In this document: positions 1-12,557 of the stretch, one piece after another
Position numbering within the stretch: the first letter of the stretch is position 1
How the letters are laid out: each line of letters opens with the position of its first letter
The notes under the pieces: generated by a model
Database searches by the model: none
What the model was told of the DNA's origin: nothing
Seen by the model: the letters and a program-made list of their open reading frames with translations, nothing else
NCBI GenBank assembly: GCA_001692895.1
Contig: KV748298.1
Coordinates: 62,001-126,000 of the forward strand
Source of the DNA: Cenococcum geophilum 1.58
Taxonomy: Eukaryota > Ascomycota > Dothideomycetes > Gloniales > Gloniaceae
Length of the DNA: 64,000 bases
Reading direction: 5' to 3'
Position numbers and translations under genes: made by a program

Positions 1-980
1 CGTGACCTGCGCCTTTACAGAATACAGATTATCTGACACATTTACACTCGCAATACACTAAAGACTTAGTAGACCCCTTTATCTCTAAAGAAGAAATAAT
101 TAAACACTTATCTTTTATTTATAAAGACCCTTTTAAAGTATAGAACGCCTGCCTTAGCTATAAAAGCCTAAATATAAAAATAACAAAGACCTTTTTAGCC
201 TTTTAGACCTGCTTTCTATACCTAGCCAGATAGGCCTAGATCCCCTAGGAAGACCTACTACTAAACCTCTTTAATAAGCTTACCCTAGACCTATAGCGGG
301 CTATATTACTAGCTTATACTACAGTATAGACATTAAAGGAACTTATAGACTATTGCCTAGCTATTAACTAAGGCCTCTATTAAATTAAGGAATGTGCTAA
401 TTAGCTAAAAACTAGAAACCTTATAAACCAGGCTATAAGTACTACGAGAACAGCCCATAGTGCCCTAGTATAATTAGTAACCCCTATAGCACTAGCCGCT
501 TAGCCTATAGTTAACCTAGTAGCTAGCTGCGCAGCTACCCCTACTATAGGTTTAGTATACATCCGGTCTATATATAGCGACCCTTATATATAGGCCCTTA
601 GCGATTAAGGAGCTTATTTCTTATACGGTTAACCTAACTACCCTATAAGGAACTACCTAATAAAGGTAAAGATAAACGAGGCCCTATTAATTTAGGAGGA
701 TAGTATAGAGTTGGAAAAAGAGGAACCTTAGGGGAAGACTCCTCCCTAGGGTTAAAAGGAATTAATATATTATATCTTAATCTAAGTCGGCTAATTAGTA
801 AAAGAAGCTGCACTATCCCTTATACTTCATTCTGTAATAGATATTAAGTTTTAACCTCTGCTTTAGCTAACTTAGGAGTAAATGCCCTTACCCTAATTAA
901 TATAAAGTGCGCTATAAAACTAGCTGACTTTTTAAATACGTCTTTAGAAGAACTGCCTAAGCTAATTCCTATTTATAGGT
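1..980 (+). pseudogene. gag: Element A gag, 3' two-thirds, RIP-degraded
   Basis: Partial structural gene of element A; the start is outside the window. Its protein would form the capsid-like particle and bind RNA. The region matches the gag of element C (minus, 41344 to about 40140) along its whole length. At about 612-650 lies a degenerate CCHC zinc knuckle in which Cys and His codons have become Tyr (tat, tac), the result expected from G-to-A change of TGC/TGT and C-to-T change of CAC/CAT. A purine-rich acidic stretch (about 690-745) follows, as in C. Several in-frame stops replace Gln. The gene is cut at 981-985 (ATAAC), the left target duplication of B1. Confidence 0.75.
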
Positions 981-985
981 ATAAC

Positions 986-1329
986 TATAAGGGCGCGAAG
1001 AGACTTCGGGGAAGATTTAAAGGAACGATATAAATTCTATCTAAATCTAAGGGTATATAGCTCTCGCTAAGAACAAGACGTTGCGTAAAGAAGAGAAGGG
1101 AATAACAAGAGAATTATATAATTAAATAGTTAGGGGCTTAGTGGTTAATGCGTGCGTATATACACACGCGGTCTTTAACGGACTTTAGTAAAATTCGATT
1201 AATCTAGTAGAATTTAGTAGAAGTCGATTAAGCTAGCAGAATTCGGCAGAATTTAGTTAAAGCGTTAGAATTTATCTGTTAAGTGTTTTATTAAGACATT
1301 CCTACTGTAACTAGGCTAGTCCCGTTATA
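986..1329 (-). repeat. 3' LTR of B1
   Basis: This 344-bp repeat matches 6634-6977. On the minus strand it begins with a mutated TG (tataacggg), next to a C-rich run on the plus strand (1330-1340) that is the polypurine tract. The LTR holds short repeats of the type GCAGAATT and a hairpin near 1150-1170 (GCGTGCG arm, TATA-containing loop). Confidence 0.92.
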
Positions 1330-1346
1330 GTACCCCCCTTTTAGCT
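1330..1346 (-). other. Polypurine tract of B1
   Basis: On the minus strand this reads as a run of A then seven or so G, immediately before the 3' LTR, the normal primer site for plus-strand DNA synthesis in Ty3/gypsy elements. The same tract is present in B2 at 25219-25231. Confidence 0.8.
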
Positions 1347-1349
1347 AAA

Positions 1350-4300
1350 GGTCCAAATAATTTAAATAATTTAATTTTAGTTAAGACTTATAACTTATCA
1401 CGTGTCGTGTTTTCGCGTTAGGTAGCGGTATAGGGTTTTACTGGTTCTAATTGTTAAGTAGGCTAATTAGGATTTTCGTAGTAGGTCTTAGTAAGGCAAA
1501 TCTAACCAATTAGACAACTTTAACCGTTAATTGAAGTTCCTTAATATCTTATATATTACGTGATTGTATTATAAACGTTATAACGTATTTTAAGTTCTTT
1601 TTAATTTCAAGCTTCCTGCTATTATGTTTCGTATATTTATATTAGGTGGCAGTCGTTTGCCTTTATATTATATCCATTTAGCTAAAGTAAGCCGCAAAGG
1701 ATAGTCTTCGTGGAATTCTTTTACTAGGGAAGGCGTGTTGGTCTTAATCTAGTTATAGGTTTCCTAAGTTTGTGTTTTATATCCTTTCTACTTAATAAGA
1801 AGTTTAAATTATTTAAATTGTGTTTTCTATTACATATTATTAATTAAGTTAATAAAGTAAGAACCATTACCGCTATTAATAATTATAGAAGGTAGTAGTG
1901 GCACTTCGCAAGTTATAGGTTTACTTTTTAAGGGTTATAGTAAGTTTACGTAAAACGTTAGATGTATTTTTATCTTAGTTAGTAGTTTAAGCTTATAAGC
2001 GTACGGGCTTAGTTTCTTCTTAATTTAGTATGGGCCTATAAACTTCCAGTCTAGTTTCTTTAAGGGTTATTAAGTCTTTAGGTTTTATATATTTAGGTAA
2101 ACTATATTACCTTCCTTAAAGTCCCACGCGGGAGCTTATTCTTTGTTTATATGCCATTCCTATACTATTTAAGCGTACGCTAATTTACTTTGTAATAGTT
2201 CCATTAACTGCTTTATTTAATTAGCAAAGTTATACGCGTTAATTAGTTAAATCCTCTTAATTATAGGTCCTATTATATTAATTTTGGGTTATAGTTCGAA
2301 TCTAAGTTAAGGGTCTTGTCTGTAGGTTATATAAAACGGCGTTACGCCTATTAATTCGTTTCTCGTATTATTTGCAGTAAACTTAGCTAAAGGTAGCTAC
2401 TTTTCCCAGTCATTTTATAGGTAGGAGCAGTATATTTATAGGTATTATTCTATAATCGCGTTTATAATTTTAGTTTAACTATTTATCTCCAGATAAAATA
2501 TAGTTAAAAGTTATATTTATATGCTTAATTGTTTATATAGGGCTTACCAGAAGTCTAAAATAAACTAGCTTCCGCGGTTAGATATTATTAAATTAGGAAG
2601 TCCATATAGCTTAAAAACGTACTTAATAAAACATTTGGCTACCGATATTATATTAATTAAGTCTATAGGAATTATATATTACATATTTATAAGATAGTTA
2701 ATAACTACTATAATATTTATAAATCTATTACTGTTAGGCAGGTTAACTATAAAGTTAATTAAGATATCTCGCCATCTTTGTATTAGAATTAGTAACAGTT
2801 AAAGTACTCCTTACTTCTTTATATAAGAGGTCTTCCCACACACGCATATTCTACATGCTTAAACGTATTTTTGTATATAGTTATGCATTATAGGCCAGTA
2901 ATATACTTATTGGATAATCTTATAGGTCTTTATATAGTTAAGGTGCCCTATTATAGGGGAATTGTATACAAATTTAAGTATCTTAAATTATAAGGGTTCG
3001 GAATTTGGGATTACTATCTTCTATTAATAGTATAACTAATTATTACAGATTTCGCATTTAGCGAGTGTAATATCCTTATATTGCCGTTTCCCTATTTAAA
3101 TTGCTTTTATTATATTTACTATCTAAGGGTCGTTCTTATATTTATGCTCTATCAATTTATTAATTTCTATATACTACTTATTAAATTCTAATTTATTCCT
3201 ATTAAGCTCCGCGTTTAGAAATATAGGGCGTAGTTTCTTAAAGCGTTTAGGGGGTAGTAGAATTTATAATTAATTTATAATCTATTTGTTAAAGGCGTTT
3301 ATAGGTAAGTCCTATGATTGTTATATTAATAAGTTAGGCTTCTAATTAAGTTTACTAGGTTGGTATATAATCTTAAAGTTAAATTATAAGAGGTATTTAG
3401 CCTAATAAATTTGGCGCTGTGTTAATTGCTTTATAGTTATAAAGTACTGCAGGTTTTTATAGTCCGTTAATACGCGTATTAGAAATAATAATCCTTTAAG
3501 TTCTAAACGCCATTATTTAAAGCATCTAATAATTATAAGCAGTTCCTTATTATATATCTTATAGTTTAATTTAGTAGGGGTAAGTTTCTAGAAGAGAAAG
3601 GCTACTAGGTATAGCTCACTATCCTTATTATATTGCAATAATACTCCTCCTAGTGCATAATTAGACAAGTCTGTTTTAATAATACATTTAAGGTCCGGAT
3701 TAAAGTAGGTAAGAATTAGAGTAGTTATAAAACGATATTTTAGGTTATTAAAAGCTTATTTATATTTAGTAGTCTATTTAAATCTTATGTTCTTCCTTAT
3801 TAAGTTTACTAATAGCTAAATAATTTTTAAGAAGTAATTAATAAATTAATGGTAGAAATTTGCAAATTTTAAAAATCCTCAGATATCTTATATACTACTA
3901 GGACTTTTCTAGTTTATAATTGCAGCAATTTTCTTAGGGTCTATTTTAATTCCGTCGCGGGATATAATTAGGCCTAAGTATATAACTTCGGACGTATAGA
4001 ACTTGCATTTCTTAATGTTGTATTATAAGCCTATATCTTATAGGCGTTTAAGGACCATTTAGACGTGCTTCTAATACTTAGAAAGTGAAGATAAATAGAT
4101 TAAAATATTATTAATATACGCGGTAATAAATATATTAAGGAATTCGCGAAGCGTATTATTAATATATTGCTAAAATATACCGGGACCGTTCTTTACACTA
4201 AATAGCATTACTAGGTATTTAAAAAGTCCCTATTATATATGGAAAGCTATATACTTTTTATCTCCTTTATAAATACGGATTTGATTAAAGGTAGCAACTA

Positions 4301-5550
4301 CGTTAAGCTTTGTAAAGTATTATACTTTTACTAAGCAGTTAAGCGTTTCTTAAAGCAGAGGAATTAGATATCGGTTTTAAATTGTAATTATATTTAGGGC
4401 TTAATAATTAATATAGAATCTTAAGCCTCCTCTAGGTTTCTTAATAAATAGTATAGGTAAGGTAAATAATAATTAACTAGGGCGAATAAATCCTTTCTTT
4501 AAGTGTTCTTTAAGGTATTATTGTATTACTAGTAGCTCTTCTCGTAATATACCGTATAATGGGCCGAACTTTAGCGTTATACTAGGTTTAAGTTCTATCT
4601 TAAAATTGTGCTCATCTTAATATAGGGGTAGTTAGTCTGCGAATTATTTCTTAAACGTATTAATTGGATTATAATATTCTTTAGGTATAAGAGGTTAGGG
4701 GTTAATATATTGCTTTAGTTCTAACGCTTTCTTAATATCTTCTAGTGTTATAGTAAAGATCTTATAGTCTTGTTTTCTTGCTAACGAATAAAAGGGTGCG
4801 GCTTATATTATATAAAATTTAAAGGGTTTTAATATATTATCTTCGCATTCTTTACCGCGATTAGTAGTTATAACTTTATTATATTAGTTCGGGGTTTATA
4901 GTAAGGGTAATTTGTATTATATTAAATTTAAATAGTTGTGTATATATTTATAGGGCAAGTGGTATTTTAAATAATAACTTTAGTAGTAGGTTATACGGAA
5001 TTTTAGTATTTCTTTAACCTAGCTAATTAAAGGGTTGTGTTATTTTAGCTATTTATATCCAAGTATTACCTTATAATGCTTTAAGGGTGTTATAAATAGG
5101 GAAATATATTTAAGGTATTTACTTATCCGTATCTTTATAAGAGCGTAGTATATTAGTTCGCTATATATTAAAGGCTTACTATTAAAGCCTTATAGGCCTT
5201 AGGGCTTATTAAGTTTCTTTAAATTTAAGCGTTAAGTTTTTGCGTAGTTTATATTAATAAAGCCTATACTAGTGGCTCCGCTATTTATAAGGATTTATGC
5301 TTTCTTTTATTTTCTAAGTATTTAAATTTCGCTAAATATATTAAGGGAGTTATATTATATATTAGCGCTAAAAGAGCCTAAACGCTTATACTCTTCCACT
5401 TCTTATTCTAAGGCGCAACTTAGCCTTAGGATAACTTATTTTCCGAGTTAACTAAAAGTAAGATACTTTATGGCGACTAGGTATAATTTATAGAATAAGT
5501 ATAACTTAAAGACTAAGAGGAGCTACGGCGGACCTTTTTAAAAGGGTAAG
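1350..5550 (-). pseudogene. pol: B1 pol: protease, RT, RNase H, integrase, chromodomain; degraded
   Basis: Polyprotein relic for cDNA synthesis and integration. From upstream to downstream on the minus strand: aspartic protease near 5264-5300 (DSGATS of the sister copy is NSGATS here), RT with its catalytic box at 4107-4118 read as Y-I-N-N instead of Y-x-D-D, RNase H about 3400-3750, integrase about 2350-3090, and a chromodomain near 1790-1870. Loss of both catalytic Asp codons by GAY-to-AAY change, plus many TAG/TAA at Gln positions, shows inactivation by G:C-to-A:T mutation. B2 gives the same order on the plus strand. Domain limits are approximate; the assignment is firm. Confidence 0.85.
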
Positions 5551-5559
5551 TTTGGCAAT

Positions 5560-6603
5560 CCCTTTAAATATATCCCTTTTTCCATATCTAAAATATTCTC
5601 TATTTACGGCTCGTGTTCTTTATTTATTAGTTCCTAAGGGTATATAGGATTAAGTAGCGTTAAGGTCCATAGGGTCGTATATAGGGCTTTTAGGTCTTAG
5701 AGACGGATCGCGCTTTAGGGTATATGCTGGTTTCGTAAAGTTTTAAACGCAAGGTGTAGTTAACTTTAGAGAATAAGTCTATTTATTATATTAAAGGTCC
5801 TTATTAATTTGATAACACATTATAGTAAATTTAGGTAAGTCCTTTAGTAGTTTTCTACCTACTAACTATGCTCTAATTTTATCTAAAATAGCTTAATAGA
5901 GAGTAGTAACTCTAGCGGCTTTATTCTAATCTAGTTTACTAATAAGGCCTAAAAATTCTAAAAAGAAGCTAATAAAGTCTCAGTTCCGTTATTATAGGTT
6001 TTTAAATTTAGTGATAGCTGTATATTCGCGGCTAGCGTTATTATACGTTCGTTCTAGTAGAGAGATAAAGATTTTAAAATTAATAAAGGTGCCGTTACGG
6101 AAGAATAGGTCTATAGTTCGTGTAGCGTCTTTACTTAAACGAGATATTCTATAGCTAATCTTACTAGCTTTAGTAGGGTATTAGTTATAGTTTATTAAAA
6201 GTTTAAGACGAAACTTAGTTATAAAGGGATATAGGTTATTTTATTTTCTATTAAACATTAGAGGGTTAGGGAGCTTTTTAGATTTTGTAGTAGGTACTAG
6301 GTTTATTATAGGTATAGGTTAAGCTACTATTACTAGTTTAGGGTTTATATTTAACGGGTTAGGTTTGCATATAGTTATTTTAATTTTATTTATAGGTATT
6401 ACTATTAGGGTCTCTAACGTAAGTGCTTTAAGGTTACGGAGTTCTTTGCGGATTACTCCTATTAATTGCTAGTACTAAGCTTCTAATATTACTTATTATT
6501 AGGCCAAAGCATCCGTAAAGGACTATTATATTATAGTTAACTATTCCCTAACTAGGGCTATAATGCTTATAGTTAACGCGGAGGGTTTAAGTTCGTTTAC
6601 TAT
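5560..6603 (-). pseudogene. gag: B1 gag, start codon mutated to AUA
   Basis: Structural gene of B1. In B2 the matching gag begins with ATG at 13926; here the same codon (6601-6603 on the minus strand) is ATA, a G-to-A change. The CCHC knuckle at about 5561-5605 reads with Tyr in place of the first two Cys (B2 still has both). The N-terminal half matches B2 residue by residue apart from stops at Gln positions. The protein would have been a capsid/nucleocapsid precursor. Confidence 0.75.
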
Positions 6604-6633
6604 TTTAATAGTAGTTATTTTAACGCAACGTAA

Positions 6634-6977
6634 TATAAGGGCGCAAAAAGACTTTAAGGAAGATTTAAAGGAATAATATAAATTCTATCTAAATCTAAGG
6701 GTATATAGCTTTTGCTAAGAACGAGACGTTGCGTAAAGAAAAAAAGAGAATAATAAGAGAATTATATAATTAAATAGTCAGGGGCTTAGTGGTCGATGCG
6801 TGCGCATATACGCACGCGGTCTTCAACGGACTTCGGTAGAATTCAATTGATCTAGCAGAATTTGGCAGAAGTCGATTAAGCTAGCAGAATTTAGCAGAAT
6901 TTGGTCAAAGCGTCGGAATTTATCTATTAAGTGTTTCACCGAGACATTCCTACTGTAACTAGGCTAGTCCCGTTACA
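6634..6977 (-). repeat. 5' LTR of B1
   Basis: This 344-bp repeat is the partner of 986-1329. On the minus strand it begins TGTAACGGGAC, the best preserved LTR start of family B, and ends at 6634 before the primer-binding region (ttacgttgcg). A near-perfect hairpin at 6798-6817 has arms GCGTGCG/CGCACGC around a TATA-containing loop. Confidence 0.92.
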
Positions 6978-6982
6978 ATAAC

Positions 6983-9900
6983 GGACGGGTAAAACTATCT
7001 ATTACGACTATATTACGGATTTACCTTTGTATTAACGGACGAAGGTAGTATAATATCCCCTTCCTTATTACGAACCTAGGAAGTTATAATATAATCTTAA
7101 AGAGAAAATAGCTAGCCTATTTAGGCTTATAACTAGACGTATAGAGTAGACGGCTTATCTAGCCCAAAACCCTACCCCTAACTCCTTCCTTTATAAAAGA
7201 AATTAGCATTATAATAGAAAATCTTATACAGCCCTAGATTAATACTATTTACTAGGCTAGTGCTATACGTAGGGACTAGGCCTTTAAGAAAGATATACAG
7301 CTTAATCTATAACGGATCCGTATACTACGTCGCCCCTAGACTACCTATATTACGCTACCCGCATTAAAGACCTAAGAAGTTAGTAATGACCTAAAAAAGC
7401 CCTCTATAGAGAGCTTAGGCCCTATACAGCCATAAAGAATAGTAAGAAATATTAGATACTATACTAAACTAATAGGCTGGAGGGATAACTTGTGGAAGAT
7501 AGAATAGGAGCTAAAAGAGGTTGTAAACCCTAGACTGTAAAATAAGGTCCGGTAAACGGCTATAAGAAAACCTCCAGATCTCCTACTAGTTAATATCTGC
7601 TATATTAGCGCCGTAGGATTCTACTAAAACTTGGTTTAGCCTAATACTATTACTTTTATAACTAGCTTATACGAAATTAACTAAATACTTAAGGAAAAAG
7701 AAAGTAAGCTTAGCGGATAGGAAAGTAAGCTTATAGACGAGGAGCTAGTAGAACAGAAACTACCCTATTAATACCGAAAGTTCAAGGACGTATTCTTTAA
7801 GGTAGTATCTAATATACTTCTACCGCATTAACTATACGACCATAAGATCGAGATTGAGTTAGATAAGGAAAAAGCCCTTAGCTATACCCCCCTCCGTAAA
7901 TAATCCATTACTAAGTTATAGGCTACTAAGTAGTACCTTGCTAATAACCTGGTAAAGGGGTTTATTAAGCCTAGCTAGGCCCCTTTTACCTCCCCTATTT
8001 TCTTTACAAAAAAGCTAAATAGAGGACTTTATTTCTATATTAACTACTATAAGCTTAATAATATAACCCGCAAAGACCGTTATCCGCTACCCCTACTTAA
8101 TAAGATACTAGCCCAAATAAATAGAGCTAAGGTATTTATAAAGCTTAATATCCGTTAGGCTTTTTACCAAATTAAAATAAACCCCAGATCTATAAATTTT
8201 ACTATATTTTAGACTTAATATAGATTATATAAGTATAAAGTACTTCCTTTAGACTAACTAACGGACTGGCTATATACCAACGATATATAAACGATGTACT
8301 CTTTAACTGCCTTAATAACTTCTACACGGCCTACCTAGATAATATTATAATTTACTCTAAAAACGAGTTAGAATATAAGGAGCACGTTTGTAAGGTCCTA
8401 TAACAACTCCATAAGGCTAGCCTTTAGGCCAATATTAAGAAGTTAGAATTTAGTATAAAGTATATAAAGTACCTAGTGTATATTATTAGTATAGACGGAA
8501 TTAAGGCTGACCTAGAAAAGACGGCCGTAATTAATTAGTAGGAACCACTATAGATTGTAAAAGGGATATAGTTATTCTTAGGCTTCTATAACTTCTACCG
8601 ACGCTTTATTAAAAACTATAGTAGGATTACTTAGCCCCTTAGCCGCCTTACTATAAAGGACCGGCCCTTCTACTTTAATACCGCATATAAGTAGGCTTTT
8701 AATAAGCTTAAGAAGCGACTAGTCTCCGCTCCCTTACTCGCCTACTTTAACCTAGAACGGCCCTTAATGCTAGAAACGGATGCCTTAGATAGTATTATTA
8801 CTAGCGTTTATTCCTAAAAGCAGACGGGTAGAGAATGGCACCCTATTGCTTACTACTTAAAGACTATAATAGATGCTAAGCTAAACTACCCAATCCACGA
8901 TAAAGAAATGTTGGCTATTATCTCTAGCTTTTAGCACTGGCGAGTATAGCTAGAAGGGACCCCTAAGCCTATCTAGGTAGTTTCGGATTATAAGGCCCTA
9001 GAATACTTTATAATAACTAAGGCCCTTACGGCCCGGCAAGCGCGCTAGGCAGACGTTCTATCCTAGTTTAACTTCCTAATTATGTATAGGCTAGGCGCCA
9101 CTAACTATGCGGACGCTCTTATAAGATATAAATAGGACCTAAATAACTAGATAGCCATAAAGATCTTATTATAGACCTAGACGCTACTATAACTAGAGTA
9201 CCTTAACCCTTAGATATAGGAAGAACTAAGTACTAAATCTCCGAGCGCTAAGATATATCCTATTAACCCCACGGAATTCAACCTTATTAATAAACTACTA
9301 CAAGCAAACCATATAGACCCTTTTTTACAGAAATACTGCGAAAAGGCAAAGGATATTACTAGCCTATGGTCCCTTAAAAATAGACTGCTTAAGCACCGGG
9401 AATAGCCAATAGTAGTAAAGGAACGGAACTTACGAACCCGGCTTATTACTAAAGCATATACCTAGGTCTCTATGGCCTACCCTAGGAAAAATAAGACCCG
9501 CAAGATTATTAGTGACCGCTACCACTAGCCCGGAATAGTTATAAATATTAACCGTTATATACGGAACTGTAATAACTGCTATAGATCTATAATTCTATAA
9601 GATAAGACCCTAGGACTATTAAAACCTCTCCTAATACCCAACCGCCCCTAGTAGTATATCTCTATAGACTTTTATAAGCTACCTATAGACCGCGACGAAT
9701 ATAATATGGTTATAATTCTAGTTAACCGCTTCGGCAAGCGCCTATTCTTAATTCCCTGTTATAAGAATATTAATACTAAGAAGGCGGCCTAACTATATAT
9801 CTACTACGTCTACCGCATTTACGGACTACTAGATACTATTATATCTAATTACGGCCCGTAATTTATATCGGCCTTCTAGAACAAGTTTACCTAGATCTTA

Positions 9901-10858
9901 GGTATTAGGCTAAAGCTCTCTATAGCATACTACCCCTAGATAAACAGCCAGACGGAGATTGTAAATTAATATTTGGATTAGAGACTCTAGCCCTTTATTA
10001 ACTACTTTTAGGATAACTAGGGCGAACTACTACCCCTAATAGACTACGCCCAGGCGACTCTACCCTATAACTCTATAGGATTTGCACCTATCTAACTAGA
10101 AATAGGGTATTTACCCTAAATAAGCTTTAACTAGGATAGACTAGAAGGACCACGGACCGTACGCAAGAAACTATTTTATAAGGAAGCCTAGTAGTACGCT
10201 AAGCGCTTAGAGAAAGCCTAGATAATAGCCCGTATAAATTTAAAAAAGGCCTAAAAATTAATAGAATAGTAGGTAAATAAGTATAGGCGCAAACTTAACT
10301 TTACCGTAGGTAATATGGTCTAGGTTATAATAAAGAACTAAAAGATAGAACGGCCTAGCCGTAAGCTAGACTATCTAATGGCGGGACTGTATAAGGTCCT
10401 TAAGAAGATAGGTAACTCGTATAAAGTAAAGCTCCTAGATTTGATTAAGGTTTACCCTATTTTCTTACCGGATAAGCTACGGAAAGCTATAAATAACCCA
10501 TTACCTAGATAAAAGAACGAACCTCCCCTACTAATTTAAGTTAATGGCGATGACAAATAGGAAATTAAAGAAGTACTAGCCTGTAAACTAGTAAGGAAAA
10601 CGCTAAAGTACCGCGTTAGTTAAAAAGGCTATAACCTAGACCCTACCTAGTACCCTATATAGAACTTTATTAGTAGTCCCCATAAGCTTTAAGAATTCTA
10701 TAGCCGTTACCTTAATAAACCAGGACCCCTAAAGTACCTAGACGAGTGGATAAAGTACTAGTATAGTAAAGACAATAGGCTACCGGAAGAATATAAAGAT
10801 AAGAACGCCCCTATAGGAGTAATACGGACACATAAAGCCTAAGGGCAGGCTTTACTAA
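6983..10858 (+). pseudogene. pol: Element A pol with chromodomain, degraded
   Basis: Continuation of A after B1. The reading frame can be followed through protease remains (about 6990-7200), RT (about 7860-8480, catalytic box at 8332-8343 read as Y-L-D-N, second Asp lost), RNase H (about 8740-9130, with an LMLETDA core near 8766), integrase (about 9440-10060, with a zinc-binding NCNNC segment and an intact IDF for the first catalytic Asp, while the second reads SNYG instead of SDxG) and a chromodomain (about 10540-10690). Element C carries the same protein with fewer stops. Most stops replace Gln or Trp. The polypurine tract follows directly. Confidence 0.88.
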
Positions 10859-10868
10859 AGGGGGGGGT
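10857..10868 (+). other. Polypurine tract of element A
   Basis: AAAG followed by seven or more G, two bases before the 3' LTR start TGTTACGGC at 10871. Element C has the same tract in the opposite orientation (about 36110-36120). Confidence 0.85.
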
Positions 10869-10870
10869 AA

Positions 10871-11145
10871 TGTTACGGCACTAGTAGAAAATGGTAGAAC
10901 TTAGCTAGCAGAAAATAGCAGAACTTAGTTAGCAGAACTTAGTAGAACTTCGCACTAGCAAGTTGCCATAGATTGCCGTATATTGCGGTTATGCAACGCG
11001 ACGATCTTATAAAATATTAAGCGGCACTACTCTTCTTCTCCTTTCCTTTCCCTAGCTTTAGATTCTCGTTTATAGACAATCCAATCGTATAGGCTTACGC
11101 GACCCTCTTACAGTGCTTATATCTTGATTAACTAAGTCGCTAATA
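10871..11145 (+). repeat. 3' LTR of element A
   Basis: It begins TGTTACGGC and ends GTCGCTAATA (TA from CA), the same ends as the C LTRs. At 275 bp it is longer than the C LTRs (203 and 224 bp) because its first 90 bases carry extra tandem copies of a TAGCAGAACTT-like unit. The sequence beyond belongs to D1. Confidence 0.85.
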
Positions 11146-12557
11146 TCTACTAAGTAATAGGATCTAAGAATTAAGACGATTAAACTATTAGTAGCGGTAG
11201 TAAGGTAATAAAGGTAGTTTACTAGAAGCATATAGACCTTAAGGATGCAATAATAGAGGTAGAGGTTAAATCCACTAGAGAGGGGGGGTTAGCGATGGGG
11301 GTTAAAGCTCTATTAGATATAATGTCTATCGCTTTATAAAATATAAAAGAAGTAGAATAGCGAGCCACTTTAGCACTTAATAAAGGTAAAAGGCTACAGG
11401 CTTAAGATTCTTAAGACAAGATAAGAGATGTTTAAGATTCCTAAGACGGGATAAGATAAGCTTAAGGACCTATAACGGACGAAAACTAATAGAGTAAAGT
11501 AGTAGCTTAGTTTAGCGACAAGTAAATAAGCACGGGACGACGATTCCCTATGTTAGAAGTATAAGAAAGGCTTTTATAATATAGAGAAGACAATCTAAAT
11601 CTAGGGCGGGCATTAATCCCTATAGGAGTGGAGGATACGGCTAAAGAGCTAGGCCGCTAGGTAGATAAAGCAGTAAAGAAAGCTAATTAATAAACGCTAA
11701 AAGGACCTAGACAGACTAAGGCGGGAGTATAACTTAAAAAGGAAGCAAGCTTAGGGTTAGAAATACTTACAGTAGGTAAATAAGATATTAGCCTTAAGGT
11801 TAAACAATTAATATATGAGTTATAAGATTCTAGAATTTAGAGGATCTAATAGCTAAACGCAAATTAGGTAAAAACTAAAAAGGATTTAAGAATTGAATTA
11901 AAGCATAGTAGGAATAAAAAGGTTACTATAGACTAAAGATACTAAGTAAGCTAAAGATAGCTTTAAGAAAGGTTACTAATAGACTTAAAATAGGCACGCT
12001 AAGAGTAAAATAGCTTAAAGAACTAAAGTAAGAAGAGAACCTAGGGGTTTTAACTAGATTTAAAGAACGGCATATAAAAGGCAGTTACGAAGTAGTAATA
12101 ACAAGATACTTTCTTATAAATAGATTGTATATACTTATAGAGCTATATTAGAAGTAGTATAGGTAGCGATATAATAATAGTTAGGAAGATTTTTACCTAT
12201 AGCTAAACTAGAGAATTATTTAAGACTAAGTAATTACGGAAAGACACATAAGTTATATTAAGGAAGTATTAATTATAACGTCTAAAAATCTAAAAGAAGA
12301 ATTAAAGGACTAGAGATAAGAAAAATAAATCTTAATACCCATAAATAAGAAACTAACGTTTAGATTAACTAGATAGAGGTTTAAACTTAAAGATAAAGAT
12401 AAATTAAGAGTTAACCTAAGATATCTAGTATATTATACATTAGTATAGATCGCGTATATAGATAATATATATAATATACATAAAAACCTAAAAGAAAAGA
12501 ATCGGAAGTATTTAATTAGGATATATTAGGCGCTAGATAAGTAATAGTTATAAGGTA
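11146..12557 (+). pseudogene. D1 gag-pol linker region, function unknown
   Basis: Matches D4 at about 55840-57230 and D3 at about 44950-45956. It lies after the zinc knuckle and before the protease. The first part holds imperfect direct repeats of about 27 bp around 11399-11465 (CTTAAGATTCTTAAGAC type), which read as an Asp/Gln/Ser-rich peptide repeat if Gln stops are reversed. The rest, best read in D4, is a Lys/Glu/Gln-rich helical region followed by a globular-looking stretch with Trp, Tyr and Phe. I do not recognise the domain; it may be a second half of gag or an extra domain peculiar to this family. Confidence 0.55.

Larger units (their letters stand above)
986..6977 (-). mobile_element. 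Element B1: complete Ty3/gypsy chromodomain retrotransposon nested in A
   Basis: Both LTRs (344 bp each) and an exact 5-bp target duplication ATAAC (981-985 and 6978-6982) are visible, so the 5992-bp element is structurally complete. The order on the minus strand is 5' LTR 6634-6977, gag, protease, RT, RNase H, integrase, chromodomain, polypurine tract (1330-1345), 3' LTR 986-1329. It interrupts element A between gag and pol; A sequence continues in register on either side. The LTR ends were TG...CA and are now partly TA. It is a sister copy of B2. No domain keeps an open reading frame, so it is dead. Confidence 0.93.
1..11145 (+). mobile_element. Element A: Ty3/gypsy chromodomain retrotransposon, 5'-truncated by the window edge, split by B1
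   Basis: The internal region runs from gag at base 1 through pol to a polypurine tract and 3' LTR ending at 11145. It is interrupted at 986-6977 by element B1. The gag part at 1-980 aligns base by base with the reverse complement of about 40140-41000 in element C, and the pol part aligns with C pol, so A and C are one family. The 5' LTR lies before the window. The 3' LTR ends directly against D1 sequence, so A is inserted in D1; the expected right target duplication is TCTAC at 11146-11150 and its partner is not visible. Pol order is protease, reverse transcriptase, RNase H, integrase, chromodomain. Stops are frequent and mostly at Gln or Trp positions. Confidence 0.85.
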
